A stretch of 64,000 bases of DNA, taken from the NCBI RefSeq assembly GCF_003586285.1, contig NZ_QUBR01000002.1, forward strand, positions 744,001 through 808,000, given 5' to 3'. The notes under the pieces are model-generated. The model had not been told where the DNA came from, made no database searches, and saw only the letters and a program-made list of their open reading frames with translations. Below are positions 1-9,551 of the stretch, in pieces. The position numbers were made by a program, and so were the translations under genes. The stretch comes from Aeromicrobium endophyticum. GTDB lineage: Bacteria; Actinomycetota; Actinomycetes; Propionibacteriales; Nocardioidaceae. Position 1 is the stretch's first letter; each line of letters opens with the position of its first letter.

Positions 1-2520
<2,520 letters not shown>

Positions 2521-2574
2521 CGTCATTCTCCTTCGCGAGGTCTGTTCCATCCTGCCCAGCGGCGCCTCGCGGCG

Positions 2575-2593
2575 CACGGTCAGGCTCACCTAA
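2575..2593 (-). promoter_or_regulatory. Candidate DtxR/IdeR iron box upstream of aconitase
   Basis: Read on the minus strand the site is TTAGGTGAGCCTGACCGTG. The IdeR/DtxR consensus is TTAGGTTAGSCTAACCTAA, so 14 of 19 positions agree, including the whole left half TTAGGT-AG-CT. It lies about 55 bases before the acnA start codon. Aconitase is an iron-sulfur enzyme and its gene is under iron-dependent control in several actinobacteria. The assignment to DtxR/IdeR is inferred from this similarity only. Confidence 0.45.
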
Positions 2594-2606
2594 CCCCGGG
2601 TGCACG

Positions 2607-2630
2607 ATGTATCTTGATATCAAGATACAT
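2607..2630. promoter_or_regulatory. 24-bp perfect palindrome in the aconitase promoter (TamR/MarR-type operator?)
   Basis: A perfect dyad with core TCTTGATATCAAGA, extended symmetrically by five bases on each side. It is the most AT-rich spot in the region and lies 87 bases before the acnA start. The geometry fits a dimeric winged-helix (MarR) or TetR repressor. The MarR-family regulator TamR of Streptomyces controls aconitase and other central carbon genes, so a TamR orthologue is a reasonable candidate, but none is encoded in this window. Confidence 0.75.
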
Positions 2631-2631
2631 G

Positions 2632-2646
2632 ATGTCGAGACGACAT
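2632..2646. promoter_or_regulatory. Short inverted repeat ATGTCG-aga-CGACAT
   Basis: A 6-bp perfect inverted repeat with a 3-base spacer, one base away from the 24-bp palindrome and between the RDD gene stop and acnA. It could be a second operator half-site pair or part of the same regulatory region. It is too short to be a convincing terminator for the RDD gene. Confidence 0.35.
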
Positions 2647-2665
2647 GCACACGCAGCAGGAGCGC

Positions 2666-3385
2666 TCAGAACAACCGCGGGAAGCGCAGGACCTGCGCGA
2701 AGAAGGCGATGTAGGTGACCGCGACGGTCAACAGCCCGGCGACGCCCATGACCTCGATGATCATCAGCCACCGACTGCGACGCTCACCGGTGACGGCCTG
2801 CTCCCCCACGCCCCGCACGACCTCGGTGCGCGCGACCCGGTCGGCGAGACCGCGGTGGGTCGACAGCAGGATCGGCACGATGAGCACGAGCAGGGCGAGG
2901 TACGCCGCTCCCCCGACGTGCCACGCGTCGGGGGTGAGACGGCGCAGGACGGTCGGCAGGCCGATCGGGACGGCGGCGGCCGCGAGGTCGAGCAGCACCG
3001 CCACCACCACGCCGCGCAGCAGGCCCCGCGCGGCACCGGTGGGCCTGCCGGTCTCGACGTCGACCACGGCGAGGCCGACGAGGTGCTTGCCGACGCTGTG
3101 GCCGCGGATGCCCTGCCGCAGCCCGTTGTTCACCACCACGAACAGCTCGCCCACGAGCAGCCCGGTGAGGATCAGGCCGTCCGACATGCTGACGGTCCAG
3201 AAGTCGCCGCCGGGCCCGTCGTCGATCGCGAGCCGGAGGCTCTCGACGACGAAGTAGATCAGGGCGCCGAGGGAGAACGCGGCGCTGAACAGCAGCGCGT
3301 CGCGGCCCATGGCCTCGCGACGCAGCTGCCGCACGGTGCGGTCGGCCGTCTCGGTGCGGTCGGACGTCTCGGGGGTCTCGGTCAT
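2666..3385 (-). CDS. RDD family membrane protein
   Basis: A 239-residue protein with an acidic, Thr-rich N-terminus (first 30 residues) and about five hydrophobic segments. The RDD hallmark appears as GHSVGKHLVGLAVVD near residue 100, where the family usually has G.S.GK...G..V, and as LADRVARTEVV near residue 190, matching the LAD(R/L).(A/G)T.VV signature. RDD proteins are membrane proteins of mixed function, some proposed as Na+/H+ antiporters. The start ATG follows AGGAGAGGTG, which overlaps the TAG of the upstream gene, so the two are translationally coupled. Substrate unknown. Confidence 0.85.
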   Translation of the reverse strand: MTETPETSDRTETADRTVRQLRREAMGRDALLFSAAFSLGALIYFVVESLRLAIDDGPGGDFWTVSMSDGLILTGLLVGELFVVVNNGLRQGIRGHSVGKHLVGLAVVDVETGRPTGAARGLLRGVVVAVLLDLAAAAVPIGLPTVLRRLTPDAWHVGGAAYLALLVLIVPILLSTHRGLADRVARTEVVRGVGEQAVTGERRSRWLMIIEVMGVAGLLTVAVTYIAFFAQVLRFPRLF

Positions 3386-3393
3386 CACCTCTC

Positions 3394-6054
3394 CTAACGC
3401 ATCGACCGGACGTACGTCACGAGCCGTCGTCCGTCCCGCACGCGGTCCTCCCAGGTGATGCCGACCCCCAGCAGGACGGCACTCACCGCGGCGATCACCA
3501 CGGCCCGCGGCGCGGCGTTGGCGTACGGGCCGATGTTGAACAGCACCAGCAGCGTGAGGATCGTCGTTCCGGCGACGAACGGCGCCTGCCACCTCAGACG
3601 GATGCCGATGGCCAGCACCGCCAGCGCTCCGGCTCCCAGCAGCAGCGCCCGCAGCTCGGTGGGCGCGGCCAGCGACTGCGGGACGCTCGGCAGCAACGAC
3701 ACCGCGAGGCCGGGTCCGAGCACCGCCCAGGTGCTCGTGTCGGGCTTCTTGGTGGCTGCGAAGACCCCCGCAGCCAGGCCGGCGACGCCGAGCGGGAGCG
3801 TGTAGGCCTCGACGAACGAGAAGCCGCTGTCGACGATCAGGGCGACGTAGGCCACGACCAGCGCCGACATGCCCGGCCACACGAGCCACCGCCGACTCGT
3901 GGCCGTGACGCTGAGCGCGATCAGGCCGACCCCCGCGATGGTCCACCGCACGGCGATCTCGCCCGAGCTGCCCGGCATCACCAGGGCGACCGCCAAGGCG
4001 GCACCGGCGGCGATCTCGACGGCCGGAGCCACGGGATGCTCCGGCACGACGAGGCGGACCGCGGCCATCAGGGCGAGCGCCACGACGACGGCCACGAGCG
4101 GGACGGCGGAGTCGTCGGCGTCCGTCAGTGCCGTGACCGCCGCGCTGCCGGAGACGAGCAGGAGCGTGCCGGCCGAGGCGTGCACGAGCCGCAGGACCTC
4201 TCCGGCGCTGACGAAGGCGATGCCGAGCAGGAGGGCGCCGCCCGCGACCCACGTGACCGCCGAGACCCCCTGGGAGGCGAGGGCGAGCGCGGACGCGAAC
4301 AGCACGAGCGCCAAGGACACGGGTGTCGGCACGGGCCAGACGCCGCGCAGACGCAGCACGGCGACCACCGCCGCGACCGCCAGCAGCGACGCCACGCCGC
4401 CCCACACGGGCAGCCGCAGCGCCACGACGGACGTCACCACGCCGAGGGTTAGCGCCGCGCCGAGCACGGAGCTGCGCCACGGGCGGACGGACGTGAGCTC
4501 CGGCCACGCCAGGACGAACCAGGTCGTGACGAGCAGCCCGGCCAGCACGACCGGGACCGCCCACGCGGCGTGGTCACCGCCCACGCTGGCGAGTCTGGCG
4601 TCCCACGCAGCGCGCCACGGATCGTCGACGACCCGGCCCACCGTGCCGAGCGCCTCGCCCAGCAGGAACAGCTGGACGACCCCGACGGCGGCGACCATCG
4701 GCGTGGCACCGAGACGCGCGCCACGGACCCAGTCGCCGGTGCCACGCGAGGCGGTCGCGGCCAGCACCACGGCGAGCAGCGTCACGACCGACCAGGCAGC
4801 CTCCTCGGGCCCGGCGTCGAGCACCGGCGTGACGACGAGCACCGAGACGGCGACGACGGCCAGCGCCACGGCCGGGATGCGCACGACCGGCACGAGCCAC
4901 GCCACGGCCAGCGACGTCAGGCCCATGAGCAGCAGCGGCCCTCCGTGGCCGCCGGCCGCGGCCTGGTCGAGCGAGGGGTGAGCGGCGAGCTCGACGAGCG
5001 AGGCGACGTAGGCGACCACGTAGAACGCCGCGACGACCACCCGCGCCACGATCGTCATGACGTGCGAGCCGGCCGGACGCGTCCACAGGGCCAGCAGCCC
5101 CGTCACGACCAGCGCCACGACGGCGCGCCACGCGACGTCCCAGTCGTCGCCGACCGCCCCCGCACCGGCGCCGGCCGCGGCGATCGCGAGGCCGGCCGCG
5201 ACCGCGGGCACGACCAGGTCGACCGAGAGGTGGGGTCTGGCCCACATCGAGAGCCCGACGCTCAGCACCACGGCGACCATGCCCCACATGACCCACCCGG
5301 CGGCGACGTCGAGGGAGCCCAGGCCGACCAGGCCCTCGTGGCGGGCGGCGAAGAAGTCGAGCGTCAGCAGGGCCAGGAAGACCGCCCAGACCGCCTCGGC
5401 GGACGCGCGAAGGGGCCGGCGGGTGACCCAGACGCCCAGGCCTCCGATGACCGCGGTGACCCCGAGCAGGATGAGCGTGCGTCCTGCCAGGCCGATGTCC
5501 TCCCACGACCGGGTGACGAAGATCAGGCCCGCCACGACCAGGCCGAAGGCGCCCAGCACGAGCAGGATCGTGCCGACCGACCACGACCGCTCGCGTGCGG
5601 GCGCCCGGACCGGTGCTGGGGGCGCGGGCATCGACGGGAAGGTCCACCCGGGGTGCGGGGGCGCGGCAGGGCCGGGCTGGGGCGGTGCGACGGGTCCGGG
5701 CTGCGGTGGGGCGGACGCCGGAGTCGGCGGGACGAAGCTCGGCGGCGGAGTCTGGGGCGGGGCCTGCCGCGGCGGTACGGGCGCAGCCTGCTGCGCCGGC
5801 GGAGCGTGGGGCGCCGCGGTCGGCGGAGCAGGCGGAGCCTGAGGCGGTACGGGCGCAGCCTGCGCCGGCGCGTGGGGCACCTGCGCCCGGGGGCGCCGCG
5901 CGGCCCGCGCGAGCAGGTCGTCGGCCTGGAGCAGCACCTGCCACAGCTGCCTGACCTCGAGCGAGGTCAGGTCGAGACCGCAGTGCGGGCAGGCCGGCTG
6001 GCCGGCGATAGCGCCTCGACACTGCGGACAGGCCTGAGGATCGGCGAAGCGCAT
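3394..6054 (-). CDS. Zinc-ribbon, proline-rich, polytopic membrane protein of unknown function
   Basis: 886 residues starting MRFADPQACPQC. Residues 8-27 form a double CxxC zinc ribbon (CPQC and CPHC). A short helix follows, then about 100 residues rich in Pro, Ala and Gln, then from about residue 170 some 20 or more alternating hydrophobic segments to the end. The layout resembles actinobacterial SCO7322-type or DUF2157-like membrane proteins, but I do not recognise a characterised homologue. ATG 6052-6054 is chosen because the zinc ribbon follows directly; an upstream GTG would add 14 residues. It is co-transcribed with the RDD gene (8-base gap). Confidence 0.75.
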   Translation of the reverse strand: MRFADPQACPQCRGAIAGQPACPHCGLDLTSLEVRQLWQVLLQADDLLARAARRPRAQVPHAPAQAAPVPPQAPPAPPTAAPHAPPAQQAAPVPPRQAPPQTPPPSFVPPTPASAPPQPGPVAPPQPGPAAPPHPGWTFPSMPAPPAPVRAPARERSWSVGTILLVLGAFGLVVAGLIFVTRSWEDIGLAGRTLILLGVTAVIGGLGVWVTRRPLRASAEAVWAVFLALLTLDFFAARHEGLVGLGSLDVAAGWVMWGMVAVVLSVGLSMWARPHLSVDLVVPAVAAGLAIAAAGAGAGAVGDDWDVAWRAVVALVVTGLLALWTRPAGSHVMTIVARVVVAAFYVVAYVASLVELAAHPSLDQAAAGGHGGPLLLMGLTSLAVAWLVPVVRIPAVALAVVAVSVLVVTPVLDAGPEEAAWSVVTLLAVVLAATASRGTGDWVRGARLGATPMVAAVGVVQLFLLGEALGTVGRVVDDPWRAAWDARLASVGGDHAAWAVPVVLAGLLVTTWFVLAWPELTSVRPWRSSVLGAALTLGVVTSVVALRLPVWGGVASLLAVAAVVAVLRLRGVWPVPTPVSLALVLFASALALASQGVSAVTWVAGGALLLGIAFVSAGEVLRLVHASAGTLLLVSGSAAVTALTDADDSAVPLVAVVVALALMAAVRLVVPEHPVAPAVEIAAGAALAVALVMPGSSGEIAVRWTIAGVGLIALSVTATSRRWLVWPGMSALVVAYVALIVDSGFSFVEAYTLPLGVAGLAAGVFAATKKPDTSTWAVLGPGLAVSLLPSVPQSLAAPTELRALLLGAGALAVLAIGIRLRWQAPFVAGTTILTLLVLFNIGPYANAAPRAVVIAAVSAVLLGVGITWEDRVRDGRRLVTYVRSMR
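5771..5862. repeat. Perfect 20-bp direct repeat in the Pro-rich linker
   Basis: The 20 bases at 5771-5790 recur exactly at 5843-5862, 72 bases apart and in frame. They encode the same QAAPVPP-like segment of the proline-rich linker. The surrounding 5640-5880 contains further degenerate copies of Pro-Pro-Gln-Pro codons. This is probably slippage-prone coding low complexity with no regulatory role. Confidence 0.7.
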
Positions 6055-6145
6055 GCCCACACTCTGTCGGTTGCGACAGGTGGGCACAAGCACCACCGTG
6101 ACGCCGCGCGCGGCGTCGAGCGCACCCGCCGCCGCACCCGAGCAC

Positions 6146-6151
6146 TACCGT
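6146..6151 (+). promoter_or_regulatory. -10 box TACCGT, leaderless start of the ABC ATPase gene
   Basis: The hexamer ends 7 bases before ATG 6159. No Shine-Dalgarno sequence is present, so transcription probably begins at or next to the start codon. This is the reason for preferring 6159 over the GTG codons at 6150 and 6153. Confidence 0.5.
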
Positions 6152-6158
6152 GGTGCGC

Positions 6159-6806
6159 ATGTCGAAGACACCCGCGGCTGCCCCTCTCCTCCGTGTGCGC
6201 GACCTGCGACGCAGCTACGGCGACCTGCACGTCCTCGACGGCCTCGACCTCGACCTGGCCAGCGGCGAGGCACTCGCGCTGATCGGCCCCAACGGTGCCG
6301 GCAAGTCCACCGCGCTGCGCTGCATCGCCGGCGCCGACGAGCCGACCGGCGGGACCGTCGAGCTCGACGGCGCGCCGCTCGACGAGCGGCTGCCGGCCAC
6401 GCGCCGAGATCTCGCCGTCGTCATGGACGATCTCGACTTCTTCCCCGACCTGAGCGTCGTCGAGCACCTCTTCCTGCTGGCACGCGCGCACCGGGTCGAC
6501 GACCCCGAGTCCGTGGTCCACGCCGTCCTCGCCGACGTCGGCCTGACCGACCAGGCCGCCCAGCTGCCCGGCACGTTGTCGTCCGGGCAGCGTCGCAGGC
6601 TCGCGCTGGCCAGTGCGTTCGTCCGGCCGCGGCGGCTGCTGATCCTCGACGAGCCCGAGCAGAGGCTCGACGCCGCGGGGCTGGCGTGGCTGGCCGAGCG
6701 CCTCAACGCCGAGAAGGCCGACGGCCTCGGCATCCTGCTGGTCAGCCACGATGCCGAGCTCGTCGATGCCGTGGCCGACTGGATCCTCGACCTCGGCGAG
6801 CTGTGA
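6159..6806 (+). CDS. ABC transporter ATP-binding protein
   Basis: 215 residues, one nucleotide-binding domain with Walker A GPNGAGKST (about residue 42), signature LSSGQRRRLAL (about residue 140) and Walker B RLLILDEPE followed by Q. The catalytic glutamate is present in DEPE, and the switch histidine sits in LLVSHDAEL. It energises transport together with the membrane protein whose GTG start overlaps its stop by four bases (GTGA). Short single-domain ATPases of this type usually belong to exporters. Substrate unknown. Confidence 0.93.
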   Translation: MSKTPAAAPLLRVRDLRRSYGDLHVLDGLDLDLASGEALALIGPNGAGKSTALRCIAGADEPTGGTVELDGAPLDERLPATRRDLAVVMDDLDFFPDLSVVEHLFLLARAHRVDDPESVVHAVLADVGLTDQAAQLPGTLSSGQRRRLALASAFVRPRRLLILDEPEQRLDAAGLAWLAERLNAEKADGLGILLVSHDAELVDAVADWILDLGEL

Positions 6807-8305
6807 GCCCCACCGCCGAGGTCGGCGCCAGGTCGCTGCGCCGTCAGATGCGCGCGTGGCGCCGCGACCGCGCCGACACGACCCTCTACGAACAGCTCTC
6901 CGAGGCGTACATCTGGGTGTTCAGCCTCGTCCTGCTCGGCGCCATGGCGATCAGCGCGATGGTGCAGACGCGGGTCAGCGTCGCGTCGGCCTGCACCACC
7001 ACGACCTGCGACGACGCACGGACCTCGCTGGTGTGGGCCTCCGCGGCCGGGATGATCGCGATCGCCCTGGCCGCCGCGCAGGCCGTGGGGCCCGTCATGG
7101 TGACGCCGGCCACGGGTGCCTGGCTGCTGACCACCCCCGTCGACCGGGGGCCGTTGCTGCGTTCGCGGTTGATGGCCGCGACGACGGCTGCGACTGCGAC
7201 CTGCGGGGCGGTGGTCGCCGTCATCGGGCTCCTGGCCGGCATCGAGTACCGAGCCATCGCCGCGCTCGCGGCGGGCACCGCACTCGCCGGAGGCGCCATG
7301 ACGGCCCTCGCCGCGACGTGGCAGGCGCGTGATGGTCGCCCGACCCGCCGGCTCGCGACGGCCCTCGCGCTGGTCACGGCCGCCTGGCTGCTGCTCGTGG
7401 CGCTCGACGTCGAGCCGTCCACCTCGTCCGGCTGGCTCGGGGGGCCGATCGGCTGGACCCTCGCCGGAGCGGCCGCCCTCGCCCTGGTCGCGCTCCTGGT
7501 GCGTGCCGCATCGCGCGTCGCCTCGCTGCTCCGGGCTCAGCTCGTGCCCGGCGGATCGCTCCTGGCCAGCCTGTCGGGAGCGTTGGCCGGCCTCGACCTC
7601 TCGCTGGCCTACGACGTGCTGGTCGCCCGCCGGTGGCGCACCGCCGCGACGGTACGGCCGTCCACGGGCGGTCCGGGCGGCGCCTGGGCGCTGGTGTGGC
7701 GCGACGTCGTCCGGCTGCGGAGGTCGCCGGGCGCGCTGGCGGCACTCGCCGGGTCGCTGCTGGTCCCCTACGTCGTGCTGCGTCTCGACCTCGACGACGC
7801 GATCGTGCTCGCCAGCGCGCTCACGGCGTTCCTGTCCGGGCTGTGGTCGTTCTCGGCGCTGCGCACGACCGGCCGCAACCCGGGCCTCGTCCGGTGCTTC
7901 CCGATGTCGCTGGCCGCGGTGCGCTCGGCGACCATGGTCGTGCCTGGCGCGCTGCTGCTGGTCTGGTCGCTCGCCCTCGTCCCCGCGCTCAGCCAGGCGC
8001 TCGACGACGCGACCCCCGCCGACGTCCTGCTGGTGGCCGTCGCCACCGGCGGCTCGGCCCTGGCGGCCATCGCACGCTGGATGCTGGCACCTCCGCCCAA
8101 CTACTCCATGCCGCTGGTCGCCTCACCCACCGGAGCGATCCCGACAGGTCTCATCGTCAGCGCGCTGCGCGGGTTCGACGTGCTCGCGCTGGCCGTCGTG
8201 CCGCTGCTGGTGGCGCCGAGCGACAACGGGGCCTTGGTGTCGTTGGCGCTGAGCGGATCGGTCGTCAGCTACCTGGTCGCGCGCCGCGAGCCACGCCTAG
8301 GCTGA
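6803..8305 (+). CDS. ABC transporter membrane protein (DUF6297-like)
   Basis: 500 residues starting at a GTG that overlaps the ATPase stop codon, so the pair is translationally coupled. About 12 hydrophobic segments are arranged in two halves, separated by a soluble stretch near residues 265-300. No binding-protein gene is nearby, consistent with an exporter. The DUF6297 label is from memory of similar actinobacterial ATPase-partner proteins. Substrate cannot be told from sequence. Confidence 0.8.
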   Translation: MSPTAEVGARSLRRQMRAWRRDRADTTLYEQLSEAYIWVFSLVLLGAMAISAMVQTRVSVASACTTTTCDDARTSLVWASAAGMIAIALAAAQAVGPVMVTPATGAWLLTTPVDRGPLLRSRLMAATTAATATCGAVVAVIGLLAGIEYRAIAALAAGTALAGGAMTALAATWQARDGRPTRRLATALALVTAAWLLLVALDVEPSTSSGWLGGPIGWTLAGAAALALVALLVRAASRVASLLRAQLVPGGSLLASLSGALAGLDLSLAYDVLVARRWRTAATVRPSTGGPGGAWALVWRDVVRLRRSPGALAALAGSLLVPYVVLRLDLDDAIVLASALTAFLSGLWSFSALRTTGRNPGLVRCFPMSLAAVRSATMVVPGALLLVWSLALVPALSQALDDATPADVLLVAVATGGSALAAIARWMLAPPPNYSMPLVASPTGAIPTGLIVSALRGFDVLALAVVPLLVAPSDNGALVSLALSGSVVSYLVARREPRLG

Positions 8306-8315
8306 CCGTGCGGGC

Positions 8316-9551
8316 TCAGCGGGGCGTGGTGGGCTCGAGCACCGCGACGCACTCGACGTGGTGCGTCATCGGGAACAGCGCGAAGGCCCGCAGCCCGATC
8401 AGCTGGTACCCCCGCGCCGCGAACGAGGCGAGGTCGCGTGCCAGGGCGGCCGGGTCGCACGCGACGTAGACGATGCGCCGCGGCGCGAGGGCCGCGATGC
8501 CCTCGACGGCCTTCTTGGCCCCCGTGCGCGGCGGGTCGAGCACCACGACGTCGGCCGACTCGCCGAGCAGTCCCTGCCGCAGCGCCCGCTCGACGGTCTG
8601 GTCGACGAGGCGCACCTGCGGCAGGTCGTGGAGGTTGCGCCGGGCGTCGCGTGATCCACCCGGGTCGGACTCGACGCTCAGCACCGTCCCGGTCTCGCCC
8701 ACCTCGGCAGCGAGGAACCTCGTGAACAGGCCCACGCCGGCGTAGAGGTCGAGCACGGTCTCACCCTCGCCGGCGGACGCTCCCTCGAGGACGGCGCTCG
8801 CCAAGGTCGACGCCGCTGCCGGGTGCACCTGCCAGAAGCCCGAGCCCGACACCCGGAAGTCGGCCTCCTCGACCCGCTCGGTGACCGCGCCCCGACCTCC
8901 ACGCACCGTGCCGTCGGTCGCGACGACACCGTCGACCTCGCCCTCGACCTCGTCGCTGATGCTGGCGTCGGTCACCAGCAACCGGTCGCCCGTCGACGAG
9001 GCGATGGCCTCGACCGAGTCGGCGTCCCACGAGCGTCCGAGCACCTGGGGAAGATCGGGATGCGCGATGAGGCAGCGGTCGACCGGCACGATCTCGTGCG
9101 AGCGGTGACGTCGCAGGCCCGGACGTCCGTCGCGGTCGACCGCGAACTGCACGCGGGTGCGCCAGCCGAGAGCGTCCGGTGCGACGGCCTCGACGTCGAC
9201 GTGACGGTCGATGCCGGCCAGGCGACGCAGCTGCTCGCTGATGACGTCGCCGAGGAGCTGTCGCTGCGTGGCCGGGTCGACGTGCTGGAAGTCGCAGCCC
9301 CCGCACCTGCCCGGCCCCGAGAAGGGACACGGCGGCACGACCCGCCCCGGAGCAGCCTCGAGCACCTCGACCGCGTCGGCCCGCAGGAAGCTCGTGGTGC
9401 GCTCGGTGATCGCGATCCGCACGCGCTCGCCCGGCAGCGCGTGCCGCACGAACACGACCTGTCCGTCGAGGCGGGCGACGCAGTGGCCTCCGTGCGCGAC
9501 AGGACCGACGTCGACCACCGGACCGTCCGGGAGGGCCGTCTCAGTCGTCAT
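8316..9551 (-). CDS. Class I SAM-dependent RNA methyltransferase, TrmA/RlmD family with TRAM domain
   Basis: 411 residues. An N-terminal TRAM/OB domain (about 1-60) precedes a cysteine cluster (CPFSGPGRCGGC plus a later Cys in PVDRC) expected to bind [4Fe-4S], as in RlmD. The Rossmann domain carries DLYAGVGLF for SAM binding, LDPPRTG, and the catalytic cysteine in YVACDPAAL. The predicted role is C5 methylation of uridine in rRNA or tRNA; the exact target is unknown. Corresponds by synteny to Rv2689c. Its ATG overlaps the permease stop (TGATG), so the two are coupled. Confidence 0.93.
   Translation of the reverse strand: MTTETALPDGPVVDVGPVAHGGHCVARLDGQVVFVRHALPGERVRIAITERTTSFLRADAVEVLEAAPGRVVPPCPFSGPGRCGGCDFQHVDPATQRQLLGDVISEQLRRLAGIDRHVDVEAVAPDALGWRTRVQFAVDRDGRPGLRRHRSHEIVPVDRCLIAHPDLPQVLGRSWDADSVEAIASSTGDRLLVTDASISDEVEGEVDGVVATDGTVRGGRGAVTERVEEADFRVSGSGFWQVHPAAASTLASAVLEGASAGEGETVLDLYAGVGLFTRFLAAEVGETGTVLSVESDPGGSRDARRNLHDLPQVRLVDQTVERALRQGLLGESADVVVLDPPRTGAKKAVEGIAALAPRRIVYVACDPAALARDLASFAARGYQLIGLRAFALFPMTHHVECVAVLEPTTPR

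Noticed and set aside
2607..2646. Reading the acnA upstream dyads as a Rho-independent terminator of the RDD gene
   Set aside because: The 24-bp dyad has no loop when folded as RNA and no U-tract, and it is centred in a promoter region; operator function is more likely.
5595..5900. Possible CRISPR or minisatellite array
   Set aside because: Repeats are irregular, in frame and encode a Pro/Gln/Ala linker; no regular spacer structure.
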